Positions 36,001 through 47,900 of a DNA stretch of 64,000 nucleotides are shown here, one piece after another. The stretch spans positions 124,001 through 188,000 of the forward strand of contig JACCGJ010014899.1 in assembly GCA_013407085.1 (NCBI GenBank), written 5' to 3'. The notes below the pieces were generated by a model. That model searched no databases. It was not told the origin of the DNA and saw only the letters and a list, made by a program, of their open reading frames with translations. How positions within the stretch are numbered: the first letter of the stretch is position 1; every line of letters begins with the position of its first letter. The position numbers were made by a program, and so were the translations under genes. This stretch comes from Atriophallophorus winterbourni (lineage: Eukaryota; Platyhelminthes; Trematoda; Plagiorchiida; Microphallidae).

Positions 36001-39000
36001 GTGAATTTTAATCTAGCAGCTGAGACAATTGATATTTTACCCCCGTCTTCTCAAACCATTAGTGCTACCTTGTGTACCACTCAAGCCCTCGTGTCCTTAC
36101 TTTTCATCTTGTATAAAGGCTGATCACTTGCAAATATAGCTGTCAGCCAACTTTTCTACGGTTAATGGTTTCCGACAAGGGTGTTTAATTTCTCCATTTT
36201 TGTTCAATTTTGTAATTGGCGCAATAATGGATGCAAGTGATACAGGCATACCGACTTTACTTTAGTTTACTTTTACACGACTATCTCCTCCTGGAGGATG
36301 AGTCGGCTTCAATGAAGGTTCTTGGGGATTTGGGTACAAAGCGGCGTCCCCAGCACCACTCGGCGTTCGTTCGAGTCAGCTTCTCTAGCCTTTGCACAAC
36401 CAAGTGCGACCTGCAAGGCAGCAGGGATTGTCAGAAAGAGGTGGTCTACCAGACTCTGTTCCAGGTTTTTCCTCAGGGTTTTCTCCTGAAGCCTTTCTCG
36501 TGATCGGGTGTCCCGCAAGGCAGCGGAGGTTGAAAATCAGGGTTTTCCTTCCCTTAGATGAAATGCACTCCCAGGCTAACGAGCTCCATCTGCCCGAAGC
36601 AAACTGGTTTTCAGGCGCCAGTCACTCGCCTTCGCCACCTCCTCCGCGGGCTCGGGGAGCCACTCGTGCAGGCCAGAAGCTGGACTTGGTTGTCAGAGGC
36701 TATTTGAGACGCGTGCCATATGGGAACATTTTATAAACAGTGGAAGCTGATCCCCACTGCCACCCCCGGCTATGACAACCTTTGAAACCGGTATACCGAC
36801 ACCATGCATTCAGATGGGCCGCGATAAGAAACTTTGATTTAGATTATGCCGACGATGTTGTTCTACTCTTCGATTCCTACACGATGCTCAGTCTAATTTC
36901 GACCGACTATATAGTATCATATCATCCCTCTGTATGCCCTTTACACCTTCCAAGTGCGCAGTACTGTTACTTTACTTTACTTTTGTGCGACTATCTCCTC
37001 CTGGAGGATGAGTCGGATTCAATGAAGAGTCTTGGGAATTTGTGTACAAAGCGGCGCCCCCAGCACCACTCGACGTTTGTTCAAGTCAGCTTTTCTAACC
37101 TTTGCACAACCAAGTGCGGACTGCAAGGCAGTAGGGAATTGCCAGAAATAGGTGGTCTACCAGACTCCTGTTCCACAGCGTTTTTCCCTCAGGGTTTTCT
37201 CCCGAAGCCTTCCCGCGATCGGGTATCCCACAAGGCAGCGGAGGTTGAAAATCAGTGTTTTCCTTCCTTTAGATGAAATGCATCCCAGGCTAACGAGCTC
37301 CATCTGCCGAAGCAAACTGGTTTCAGGCGCCAGTCACTCGCCTTCGCACCTTTCCTCCCGCCGGTCGGGGAGCCACTCGTGCAGGCCAGAAAGTGACTTG
37401 GTTGTCAGGGCTATTTGAGACGCGGTGCCATTATGGGAGCATTTTATAAGCAGTGGAAAGATGATCCCACTTGCCACCCCCGGCTATGACAACCTTTGAA
37501 ACCGGCATACCGACACCATGCATTCAGATGGGCCGCGATAAGAAACTTTGATTTAGAATATGCCGACGATGTTGTTCTACTCTTCGATTCCTACACGATG
37601 CTCAGTCTAATTTCGACCGACTATATAATATCATATCATCTCTCTGTATGCCCTTTACACCTTCCAAGTGCGCAGTACTGTTACTTTACTTTACTTTTGT
37701 GCGACTATCTCCTCCTGGAGGATGAGTCGGATTCAATGAAGAGTCTTGGGAATTTGTGTACAAAGCGGCGCCCCCAGCACCACTCGACGTTTGTTCAAGT
37801 CAGCTTTTCTAACCTTTGCACAACCAAGTGCGGACTGCAAGGCAGTAGGGAATTGCCAGAAATAGGTGGTATGTACCAACTAACCGTCTACGAGACAGCT
37901 CCAGATTTCTCCTCAGGGTTTTCTCCCGAAGCCTTTACCGCGATCGGGTATCCCACAAGGCGGCGGAGGTTTAAAATCAAGGTTTTCATTCCCTTAGATG
38001 AAATGCCCTCCCAGGCTAACGAGCTCCATCTGCCCGAAGCAAACTGGTTTTCAGGCGCCAGTCACTCGCCTTCGCCCCTTCTCCTGTTGTTAGAAGCAGT
38101 TCCGCCGGGCTCGGGGAGCCACTCGTGCAGGCCAGAAGCTGGACTTAGTTGTCAGAGGCTATTTTAGACGCGCGCCATATGGAAGCATTTTATAGACAGT
38201 GGGAGTTTATCCCCACGGCCACCCCCGTCTATGACAACAGTTCTGTTACAGGATATTGAACCTAAGCCTCAATGATGAGGAACCTTCGACTAGACTTTTT
38301 ATGTATTTGGGTAGTTCCATTACTAGCTACGGTAGCTTTTCGTAACTTGGGTCATTTGTGGCGTCAAACAGCTTTGTCTCTAAAGTTCAAGGGTAGAGTC
38401 TATGAGGCTACAGTGTGTTCGGCTTTACTGTACGGATGTGAAACCTGGACACTGAGGAAAGAAGTAAAACCTATACAAGTTTTCGACAATCGGTGTCTCT
38501 GCACCATCGCTGGAGTTACTTGGCACCATCGGATACGTTACGCAACTATCCGCAATAGAATCTTTGGCAGCGACGTAGACATCAAAAAACAAGTTAACGT
38601 ACATAGACTTCGCAGGTTAGGCCACATAGTGCGAATGGAAAATCATCGTTTTCCTAACGCAGTTTTGCTTGCCACTCCTCACTCAGAATGGCGTCGTTGT
38701 AATGGTGGCCAACCACTGACTTGACGCAAACAGATGAAGGCTTCGACTGTTAAACTAGTTGCGGTTGGTGCGACCCGTCTCCCGGGTTATGGTCCGAGAG
38801 ATCGAAATTCCCAGTGGCTTATTACCCTTAGTGATATGGCTCAAAATCGTGTTCAGTGGTGGTCTTGCTGTAGACATCTTCTTGGCATGTTCGATTAATC
38901 TTGTATGTTATCAAGTGAAATTGCGAGGAAAGCTTGTTTTGATGCGTGACAGTGATAGCCACAAGGAAGCTATCGTGTTCATGTCGCTCTACTCGTTCAC

Positions 39001-40569
39001 AACACTTGCTTGAATACATGTTCGATTGGAGGTGTAGACACTTCATCATAATGTGTGTGCCTAATCTTTTATAGGTTCAGTAGCTTTGCAGGCCCCACCC
39101 TTCCCCGTATCTTTAAGAATTTTTTACAATCTCGTGATTGTGTGGCAGTAGGCACTTGGTACTTTTTACCCGTGTAATTCTGACACTGATGATGTTGATG
39201 ATGAAATATAGCTTGAACCATTTTCATACAAATGAATTTGAAAACATTCGGTTAGAGCACTTTTTCGTTCAATTGATTTTATCTTCTTCTACACGACTTG
39301 ACATTTCCTGGGATTTCAATAGGCTGTTTGGTGATACGACGAATTAGATGTGGTTGCTGGTGTGCCACATAATCACGTTCCCTGTTCTGAGTGTTTCTCT
39401 CAGAAGTGAAACGTTACCATAAACTGCTCTATGCGATTGGTCCCAAACATCTTTTAACATATAGCTTGAACCAGTTTATGCTTTGTTGAAATACAAGTAT
39501 GTCACTGTGCGCACATCCGTGCACTGCCTCTACCGTTCGATGCGTATCACGTGTGTTATGACTAACGTTTTCTGAGCGCTCGGGTACTGTGAGTCCCACC
39601 CACGTTTACATTCTTGCGTTGCTGTTATTATTTTTAGTCTCTCCGGGTGGTTAAGCAAATGAATACTTGGAAGCCGCCCAATTAGTTCGTATTATTTTTG
39701 TTTTATAATAACCGGGCAAATTCCACGTACTTTGTGTTTAGGCTCGCAATAACTCCGATTGTAGTGAGGGGTGTAATACCAACCTGCTATCTCGGGATTA
39801 AAGTACGAAATAATTCATAGTGTTGAACGTTATTCAACGAAATAAATAATGTGAATGTTTACTACGCAAGACCGAAGTACTGTATAACTGCACTTGTTTA
39901 TAAACGAAAGTTACTTTTATACCTCACGTTGAACTTTTCGAGACGTGTGGGTTGCTCGGAAATTGTTACGCTGTCTTTTGTCTCACACTTGCGACAATTT
40001 TCTTGCTCAATTTTCAACCACATGTAGTGAACTTAAACCAACTCTGTCTAGGCCTGGGCAACCTGACAGTATCTAGGCCCATGTGCAGTCTCTGACTGTG
40101 CGGCACTTTGCCTGGATCAGGCTTGTGCTTTCATACATTCATACATACTTAAACCAATAAAACACTGCAGGGTCAGTGTTATTATAACTTGTTGATTTCG
40201 GACCACATCAGCATCCCGTCTTATTTGAGACTTGTAGTTTTGTACATTTCCTAAATTGTGTGCATTAGTTCACTCAGGTTGGCAGTTCTCTTTCTCGTGT
40301 CACAACAAAAATAACTCACCCCAACCCAGTGGTTGTTTAACGCTTCATTTGTTTGACAGATTCTAGCCGAATTGGGCGTCGAAATAAACGAACAACTTGC
40401 CGGGCTGCCCGTGCCTTCTGGCTCCAAAGCGGGTGTTGCTGGTCCCGCGCGAGCCCCAGTTCCCGCTGATGCACCCGCCGGACCGGCAGGAGGTAACGGC
40501 ACTGCCTTGGACGGCACCATTGACGAAGACGATTTGGAAGCGCGCCTTGCTCGCCTGAAACGTGGTTGA
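30026..40569 (+). CDS. CHMP2A: CHMP2A-type ESCRT-III subunit, three exons, complete
   Basis: ESCRT-III subunits polymerise on endosomal and other membranes to drive inward budding, abscission and repair, and are then disassembled by VPS4. Exons are 30026-30274, 31834-32073 and 40360-40569, all phase 0, with CAG/GTTATT and TCT/GTGAGT donors and TTTAG and ACAG acceptors. The 232-residue product compares with 222 in human CHMP2A. Residues 1-83 are the basic N-terminal helical region (FFGSKKTVQQQIREKKRAID, then MDREVSRLEQDKKKLE). Residues 84-163 carry METAAVM-like core helices, the KILMEFEKES motif and an acidic stretch with DAIDDALEEDEAESD. Residues 164-232 begin ILAELGVEINEQL, pass through an Ala/Pro/Gly-rich linker and end in a VPS4-binding MIM1 helix, DDLEARLARLKRG. 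The QLQKILMEFE and AELGVEI segments favour CHMP2A over CHMP2B. Intron 2 is 8.3 kb of transposon debris. The start is the first in-frame ATG matching the family N-terminus. Confidence 0.96.
30275..31833. other. CHMP2A intron 1
   Basis: This 1559-base intron contains a short CA run (31220-31233) and an old S copy at 31540-31760. Nothing else was recognised. Confidence 0.7.
31540..31760 (+). repeat. S-family repeat, old full-length copy next to CHMP2A exon 2
   Basis: All blocks of the unit are present but diverged (GTGCGATTGCGCAGTTCTTC, GGCAACCTGGCAATATCTCA). Its 3' end lies about 70 bases upstream of the acceptor of CHMP2A exon 2. Confidence 0.75.
32930..35790 (-). pseudogene. RTE retrotransposon, nearly complete but heavily mutated
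   Basis: On the minus strand an apurinic-type endonuclease start (FRLAAFNIASIGQQ at about 35760, then DVCCLSETRI at 35670) is followed by reverse transcriptase (GFALVCEIQTLFTNIWAEE, HKKGRRDFCENHRGISV, AVFLDIRAALDS). Next come a YADD box (AEYADDITLLEDE, near 33620-33660) and a degraded LLYGCETW block near 33300. Stops and frameshifts are frequent. The TAA tail is absent. It lies antisense to CHMP2A in its second intron. Confidence 0.85.
36255..36778 (+). repeat. E-family copy 1 in the RTE (E1)
   Basis: It is flanked by an imperfect 18-base target duplication: TGATACAGGCATACCGAC before and TGAAACCGGTATACCGAC after. It lacks the ACCAACTAACCGTCTA block seen in other copies. Confidence 0.85.
36962..37492 (+). 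repeat. E-family hybrid copy (E2-like 5' half, E1-like 3' half)
   Basis: Its first 180 bases share the variants of the copy at 37680 (CGGATTCAATGAAGAGTCTT, GCGCCCCCAGCACCACTCGA). From about 37150 it shares the E1 variant without the ACCAACTAACCG block (AGGTGGTCTACCAGACTC). The 3' half has several one-base indels that may be assembly errors. Confidence 0.85.
37680..38235 (+). repeat. E-family copy 2 in the RTE (E2)
   Basis: It is flanked by an imperfect 12-base target duplication: CAGTACTGTTAC before and CAGTTCTGTTAC after. It contains the ACCAACTAACCGTCTACGAG block and ends CCCCCGTCTATGACAA. Confidence 0.88.
38870..39205 (+). repeat. RTE 3' untranslated region, GATGATG-tailed subfamily
   Basis: This segment of the large RTE copy is listed separately because it recurs at 46995-47325. 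Shared blocks include GAGGAAAGCTTGTT, TCGTTCA and CCCACCCTTCCCC or CCCGCCCTTCCCC, then a GATGATG-type tail and GAAATATAG. Confidence 0.85.
39225..39480. repeat. Degenerate relative of the inverted-repeat element at 41893
   Basis: It contains CATTCGGTTAGAGCACTTTT, AATAGGCTGTTTGGTGATAC, GTTCCCTGTTCTGAGTGT and CTGCTCTATGCGATTGGTCC in the same order as the better copy. The arms no longer pair well. Confidence 0.6.
40040..40150 (+). repeat. S-family repeat, 5'-truncated
   Basis: It starts TCTGTCTAGGCCTGGGCAAC and ends TTTCATACATTCATACATAC. It lies 210 bases upstream of CHMP2A exon 3. Confidence 0.85.
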
Positions 40570-43500
40570 TTCGCCTTGTGTTCACTTGGGCACCGTCCAA
40601 TTCTCGAACCGGTTTGGTTTCTACCTCTCTTGTGATGATACTAAATCTATTTTCGTTATTCTCCTACAAAACCGTGTCAAAGTCGACTGTTCTCATCATT
40701 TTAACCATGCTTTGATACTGTGAATATGATGGCCATTTACGTTCGGTATACTTGATAATCTACTCTCGTTCATTGTGTTTTTTTCTCTGAAATTGGGTTG
40801 GCTCAAGTTTCGCTAATTCTCCTGTGCTCTCTTCTTCGCCTTTATATATTCAACTACTGTTGAGAGTACCCCTCAAGTATCCCGTTTTCGCTGTTTTAGA
40901 GTGACGAACCTGGGTATTCGTTCAGTTCTATTCGCTGTGATAGTGTGATCCTGTGAAAGTCCGACGTGATATAATTGTTCTTTCCGTTTACCTTTTACCT
41001 ACACAAAGTTGACAACACTGCTTCCGTACGGGATGTCTGCTTCTCTTCCCCTCCCCTAACTGTGTTACTCACTGTGTCATGAAGAAGAGCCATGTGCCAG
41101 ATTTTACCGGGTGAATTTTTGTGTATACCCGCAAGAAAATCCCATTCGTTTTAATATTCTTCGCTAGCGAAACAACTTCATGCATGTTGCATGAGGTACC
41201 TTGGAATTCCTATCGCGCTTCTGCTAGCAATCCTTTCTAATTATACAAACGATTTTTTTCTACGCGCTTACATTTACAATATAAAAATTTTCGTCTACTG
41301 TGCAGAGCACGGATATGGGTGATATTGTTAGTACCTTTGCGTTCAAAAGATCTTTCTGTTATTTCACACAACAAGGGTATAACTGCAATAGTAGCTTGGT
41401 TAACTTGGGGAAATTTATATAAATTTCTGTTGACTTCATAAACTATTACCACAACGAAGCTATTTTCTACCTTTCAATACAACGACTTAGTATGTTCACG
41501 AGCTACAAAGGTGTTTCGATCAAGTGTCACGTTGATCGATACGCTTTTGCTTCGTTTTATCATTTTAACGTTGAGTATGCGCAAATAAGGTTGAAGTCAG
41601 TCTAAGCGCGACAGACCTTTGGGTTAGCCCAATCTCAGATTTCCTCGTTTGGTGAGTCAAATTATACTTTATCACATTACTGTGGAGAGAACAGTTATCG
41701 AGGTCAACAATCAGAAAAGCAGTCCGTGACTATTTTCAACGCTCTAAGAAGAAAGCCTTGTTGCTGTAATACTCAATGTCGTTACATGTTGATCAGCGAA
41801 TCGCAGGAAACCTGTTACTATGGTAGGTCGTTATTTCAACATTTATCTGCTTGATTCGTCCAAATTGAGAATGCGTATCTTGTTCTGTTTCTAATGCCAA
41901 GAAATTTGAGTGCAATCGGTTAGAGCAGTTTTTGGGTAAGGTTTCACTACTGACACAGAAGCTTCGTCAGACCAAGGGTGATACTCAGGACGCATGTGGG
42001 CCGCTGTCAGCCGACCTTGACAGTGTTCACTTGTATTAGATTGATTTGGATACACACTGGTAGGTTAATCGACCACTGATCATTCCCACGAGACGTGACA
42101 CACTGTAGGTGTACTATAGGCTGTTTAGCAGTAAGGTGAAATCAGTGATGCGGGGTTGACTACTACTTAATCATGATCCCTGTCCTGAGTATCACCCTTG
42201 GTCTGACGAAGCTTCTGTGTCAGTAGTGAAACCTTACCCAAAAGCTGCTCTAACCGATTGCACTCAAATTTCCTTGCATTATGAATACACGATCGGTCCC
42301 AAACATATTCCAATCGATTGTTGTTCTGTTTCTCTTTGTTAGATTTTCTTGGTTACAAAAAAGGAAACACTAGCTTATCATGTTCACAACACAACCTCAG
42401 TTCTCGTGTGGATGTTTGATCCTCATATGTAACGGATATAAAGCGGTCGGAGACTTGACAATCTGTCTCCGTGTATCGCAATACAGCACATTCAAAATCA
42501 GTTGTCGAGTTTGCGCTTCTGATCTGTGAGCCTCCACAAACTATCTCGAATGAGTAGAACAATAGAACTGCCTCAGGGGTTTGTACCGTGATTCATAACA
42601 CTCCTCATCGCTTGTTAGCCATGCAAAGTTTTGCCGTCACCACGCTAAAAATGAGACGGATTGAACACAATTTTCATACGTAACATGTCGTCTTACTTTA
42701 CCTTGTACATGTTTCTGTACTGATCAATAATTGATGAACTTGTGATTCTCAATTTCCCCCAATCACCATTTCATCACGTGCTGTAGTATATTAGAGATGA
42801 GTCTGCTGGTGACGCCCTGTATAACGTACTATTATAGGAATGGGTGACTACCACTCCAGAGTAATCAATCGAATTAATTCGTCTTTATTTTACAGTGAAA
42901 CGTTTTGCCATCACGCGTCTCGATCAATAATTTCATGCTTCCGTTTGTGTGTTATCGAGAAAAATTTTGTAAATGTATATGAAGTTTAGCCTTTGTCTGT
43001 ATTCAGTTGAAAATTCTCTTTACATTCGGGCCAGTAAACCGATGGATTCTGTGCCTCAAACCGACTCTCGTGTTCCTATCTCCGGGGTATTTTTCCGAAC
43101 TAGCAATCTGATCAAAAGTGATGGGACCGTCTTTCAATTCCTATATATGCGTGAAACTATTGTCTAGCTCGCTTCAGTAATAATCCACCTTAATTTACAG
43201 CTTCTACCAGGGCGTTTATCTAGTTTTAATCATTCCCAACATCGCACAAAATTTGGCAGGACGCATTATTTTTAACGCATTTCTTACGCCTTCCCTTGGC
43301 GCATGGCTGAAACGGATTTCTCGTATTCTTTTTAATCTCACCTCGTCCTATGCTGTTCATCTGATGTTTTCTTGTGTCTCATTCAAAAGGTTTTATTCCA
43401 CCCGCATCCTTTAGTGTTTAAAACAGCATTGTGTCCAATTCGTACAACTGATTACTGTTATTCTCACATTTCAGTTCCATATCAGTAGTCTCACCCATTC

Positions 43501-44197
43501 TCGATTATTCAGCGATAGGTCTAAATTGTTGTTGTCTTCCTTCGGTCGATGTCGACCAAGATTTGTACATCATAAGTACATGAGGGACGGGTGCTGTATA
43601 GAGCACTCTTAGTCGTGTTTTTGGCTTGGCGAAGCTTGTTTCGGAACCCAATCGGCATCAAAATACTGTTCTTAACTCACTGTTGTCGCTTATTCCTGAC
43701 TCGTTTGTGTATCGTAACAAGCGCACGTGCTTGAACGAGAAATTTCAGATTGGCACTACTCTTTGAAACTCATCATTCTTCAATGATTCAACATTGATTC
43801 GGACCTATTCCCTGTTATGGTATATTGGCTCATGATGTATATCCCATGTAAAGAACTTATCACGTAGTAAGTCCATGAGCAGCCCAACTCACAGATAGAT
43901 CCCACCTGCAGTGGAAGTTTTACGCGAGCCCATGACTCCTTATCGTAGTAAAAATCACATGTTATATGTCAAATAATTCTTTTGTATTTCCTAAAAAGCA
44001 AACTTGTAAAAAAAGATTTGGTCATTATTGAACTTGGTGAAATGTATAATATATGGTGTGTAGCGTGAAAAAAATGCGAAAATTCTATTCACAGGGTGGG
44101 TGTACTAAGCTCAAGTTGCTACGTATCACAGATTTGTTCGATTTACAAACGTTACTAACTACTTAATATGATTGACCTTTCAATGAATGCAGCTGGT
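40570..44197. other. Intergenic region between the convergent ends of CHMP2A and IQSEC
   Basis: Both genes end towards this 3.6-kb gap, so it holds two 3' untranslated regions. Their polyadenylation sites were not pinned down. Apart from the inverted-repeat element at 41893-42280 and a short block near 43541 shared with 23705 (CTTCGGTCGATGTCGACCA), nothing was recognised. Confidence 0.7.
41893..42280. mobile_element. Inverted-repeat (foldback) element with 99-base arms
   Basis: The arms 41893-41991 and 42182-42280 are near-perfect inverted repeats. The left arm contains AATTTGAGTGCAATCGGTTA and CACAGAAGCTTCGTCAGACC, and the right arm their complements. The spacer is 190 bases and encodes nothing. 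It is probably a non-autonomous DNA element; no clear target duplication was found. Confidence 0.8.
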
Positions 44198-44944
44198 CTA
44201 CCGTGAAGGGCCTGAGGAAATCGAACACGAAGAGCTCGATTGTGGTGGCGTTTCAAGGTCGGCTACGAATCCACTGTCGCTGCTAGATCGTTGTCCACCC
44301 TCTGGATTGTTGGAATTAACGTGTTTTTCGGCTTCTGGATAGGTTTGAAGGCCGATGTGGTTAATTCCCTTATCTATGGGACCATGTTGTGGAATGGAGT
44401 GTACTCCGCGTTTATTGTGCAGCGACGATTGACTTGTTTGTCTAGGAACGCTTTGGTCCGTGATAGATGTTCCTCCCGGGGGGTGCTTCCTGCATAGATC
44501 AACCGGTAATCCAGTTTTCGTCGGGGTGTAATGTTTGGATTTGTCTATCTTCTGCTTGGAAATTTCCTCTTCTGCTCTAAAACGATCGGTCTCCGTGACT
44601 TCCAGAATACATTCTTGTAAATCCTCGACAAACCTTGCCCGATCCGACAAGGTCTTGGTGTTCAGGGAAACGAGAACACGAAGGTTAGGCTCGGTGGTTA
44701 AAGTGCTTTCCGAAAGTTGATGATCGAGAGATGGAACAAGCAACTCCAAGCCATGAGGATAATATTGATTTTCAAACGTTGCAAAACGTAATTCCAATAG
44801 ATTGATCGATAATCGAACTTGATACGCAATCGCAGCATCCCGACGCTTTTTCTGGACTGCCTTTGTTAAAAGCAATAGATCATTAAACAGGAACACTTCT
44901 CGTTGATGAGCACCGGGACGTTCTTTCTTGGTTTGATCAGGCAC
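44198..44944 (-). CDS. IQSEC: IQSEC last exon: PH domain remainder and C-terminal tail
   Basis: The exon follows the acceptor TTCATTTCAG and begins [10 protein letters not shown], continuing the PH domain ([16 protein letters not shown], then [15 protein letters not shown]). A helical [16 protein letters not shown] segment follows. The tail is polar and Ser/Gly-rich, with [16 protein letters not shown], and ends at a TAG at 44200-44198. It is much shorter than the tail of vertebrate IQSEC1/2, and the last residues SGPSR do not look like a PDZ ligand. Confidence 0.93.
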   Translation of the reverse strand: MPDQTKKERPGAHQREVFLFNDLLLLTKAVQKKRRDAAIAYQVRLSINLLELRFATFENQYYPHGLELLVPSLDHQLSESTLTTEPNLRVLVSLNTKTLSDRARFVEDLQECILEVTETDRFRAEEEISKQKIDKSKHYTPTKTGLPVDLCRKHPPGGTSITDQSVPRQTSQSSLHNKRGVHSIPQHGPIDKGINHIGLQTYPEAEKHVNSNNPEGGQRSSSDSGFVADLETPPQSSSSCSISSGPSR

Positions 44945-47900
44945 CTGAAATGAATGTAAACCGGTTATCGTTTGATTGAAAACGACTCCTAAATGATGTT
45001 TTATCATTATAACCGTATTCTCCGATCGGAGAAACTTGAAACAGTCAAGGAGCGGTAAACAATAATGCAGACCCTCGGATTTTTTCGTTTACTTTGGTTC
45101 CGCATAACATGTGGTTGAAAACCATTCGTGATCTGATTATCAATCAAGATCAGTTGCGCCAAATTAATTTGGTGTGCTGACATTGTTGATGCACATGAAG
45201 CCGGATAACTGTATGCATTGAAACCACACTCATTTGCATGTTTCCTCATAAGGTATTCTACTTTGAATGATGGCTGTTGTTAAACATTCGATGTCAAACT
45301 TAGCATGATACTATGAAGTGTATAACTCCCAGTTGATGTTTCTTTTCCTCAACATCTTCCAATCTAATGGGCACAAGTGTCCAAAGCTAAAAATCGAATA
45401 CATTCGGATACACCTTCATTCTTCTTTTTTCACACCAGAGGTCAGCGTGCCCCATGTTGGTTGGCTCTAGACCTTTGCTTCTCGCTACGATTTACATGCT
45501 ATATATTTTACGGCATAAATCTGTTAATTTCGTAATTGTGTGCTTAAACGAAGTCAGCTGTGAAACCATACGCGATGCTAATTTCGAGGTTCAGGCTTCG
45601 TGAACGAACCTTTTTTCACCGGCTTCGCACAGAAAACCGGCAACGTTAGGCTCACATTCTGTAGGGTAGGTAATAACATTATCTGTTTCGTTTCATGTAG
45701 CAGAAACTGAAATGAGCAGGGGATCGATCCGCCCTAGCGTCTTAGCAACGGAATAAACAATGCGGAATCGTAATCGATTGGCCCACTGTCGATCTCTCCG
45801 TGAAGGTCATGCAAGGCGTTCGTTTTGAGACAGGGAAATTGAATATGACTGTTGGCTTTGTAAGAATAAACAAACGATGTTAAGCAACTTGCTAAGGCGT
45901 GAAGCAGTGGTCGTTTTCTGGAGGGATTGTTTCCCTTGTATTGGACTGTACAGTCACACAAAGTGACATCAACATATACTTGAGCTGTAAATCAATCGCG
46001 ATAAGGCAAAAGCAACACAATTGGTGTTGAAAATCACATTGTAAACGCTTTGTGCCATCTTAATGAAAATTAACGTACGCTATGCATAATCGAGAAAATC
46101 TCATCTGGGTGCTGATGGGCCAGCCCATTCAAGTGATCCATATCTGGGAAAGCGACAAGGTGTTTATTAGGGGGGTGGACTATTATGTCAGAATTCACAA
46201 AATATTGTTATTGCTGCTATTTTTGGAGACAGTGTGGGATACCCGATCACGGGAACGGCTTCGGGAGAAAACCCTGAGGAAAAATCCGAAACAGAGTCTG
46301 GCAGACGGTTAGTTGGTGCACACCATCTCTTTCTAGCATCTCCCTGCTGCCTTGCAGGTTGCACTTGGTTGTGCAAAGACTAGAGAAGCTGACTCGAACA
46401 AATGCCGTGTGGTGCTGGGGACGCCGCTTTGTACCAAAATTCCCAAGAATCTTCATTGAAGCCGACTCATCCTCCAGGAGGAGATAGTCGCACAAAAGTA
46501 ACAGTAAGACAGTGTTATGCCCACGTGAGTTTTCGACATCGTACTCACTTCATACAAACGACAGTAGCACACAAGGCGGCGATGGGGAAGCGCCAAGTTG
46601 ATGGGACGATTGGGGCCTGTGAGATGCGCTTGGATCTTTCTCACTTGATCCGTGTGATCGGGCAACACGGTCATCTCGCGGGATTGCACGCGGGTGTAGA
46701 TTGAGAGCAGTAAGTTCCGATCAAGATCTTCACCTGAAACAACGAAGGTAACAAGGGACTTTGAAGAGCAGAGAGAAACTGAGATTAATGGAACTGATTT
46801 ATAACAGATTAAAATCATTCTTTCAGCTATCGTTTCGGAGAAATATGAAGCAAACAATAGATGGTGATCCACCAAAGCAGCAACTGAAAAGGCAAAGTGA
46901 TTAAACCGGAGCCAGTGATATATGATACTTTTATTTGAAAAGTGTCTTCACTTAGATAAACAAATCATTGACGGTTTACAATACAGGTCTTGCACTAAGC
47001 TTCTTGGAGTGTTTACTTAATGTTGTATGTTGTCAAGTGGAGTGACGAGGAAAGCTTGTTATGATGCATGGCAGGGAAAGCAGCAAGTTCTCGTGCAGAT
47101 GTCACTATACTCGTTCATGAAACTTGATTGAATACCGTGTCATTCGAAGAGTAGGTACCTAATCCCGGGTATTGTGCTTTATCGTCTTTCTGTTTAAGTC
47201 CCGCCCTTCCCCATCCTTTAAGGATTTTATTTTTTTCATGGTTGCATGACAGTATTCAGTACGCGTTGCGGATTATAACGCTGTATCTGTCGATGATGGT
47301 GATGAATGTAAGAAATATAGATTTTCGACTGCGTTTAGTAAAACTTTCCTCATTCTTATTCGATGCATCATAATATAAATGTCAGTCAATATTTAACATT
47401 GTAAGCAGGCTTATGTGCTTTCAGATCTGTTCAATAAAATGCAATTATTCTAGATGGCACAGAAACCCCGTTTATCCATTTAACCGTGGACTAAATTGTT
47501 CTGATAACACATTAAAATAAGAAAAAGTTCGGTATCGCGAATAACATTTCAACTCGGTACATTTCTAAAACAAGCAATTAAAGATATTGCCAGCCAACAG
47601 CGATTAATACTAACGCACATTCGATAATTCTATTTTCTGAAGCCCCTCCATTTCTTAAATCAACACCGATTTCCCCTTTTTTACAGGAACTACAACGCAC
47701 AGAGTGTTTTAAGGTCACCGGCAGATGGCGAATAATTCCTCACGAACATATGCGCGCAGTGACCTCACATTTTTGTGTAACATAGATTATTGCAAGCGAG
47801 TTGCACATTCTGAATTTTAATTCAGGTCGATAGACCCATCAGGACAATGCAACATCGCTAACCATTAGTGATATGTGCTCGTGTCCACACACAATGCTTA

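Larger units (their letters stand above)
36779..38235 (+). repeat. Tandem duplication, two units of about 715 bases
   Basis: Each unit is an RTE piece (ending CTTCCAAGTGCGCAGTACTG) plus an E copy. Units are 36779-37492 and 37493-38235. The RTE pieces are almost identical, so the duplication is recent relative to the age of the element. Confidence 0.9.
36100..39205 (+). mobile_element. RTE retrotransposon (GATGATG-tailed) disrupted by nested insertions
   Basis: 5'-truncated RTE: a reverse transcriptase block VSDKGV-like (near 36170), then E insertion 1, then the YADD block (NFDLDYADDVVLLFDSYTML, 36830-36890). The YADD block and an E copy are repeated (37540-37600), followed by the C-terminal part (38272-38724: LWRQTALSLKFKGRVYEA, LLYGCETWTLRKE, LRRLGHIVRMENHRF) and a 3' untranslated region ending in GATGATGTTGATGATG. 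It lies sense within CHMP2A intron 2. Confidence 0.88.
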
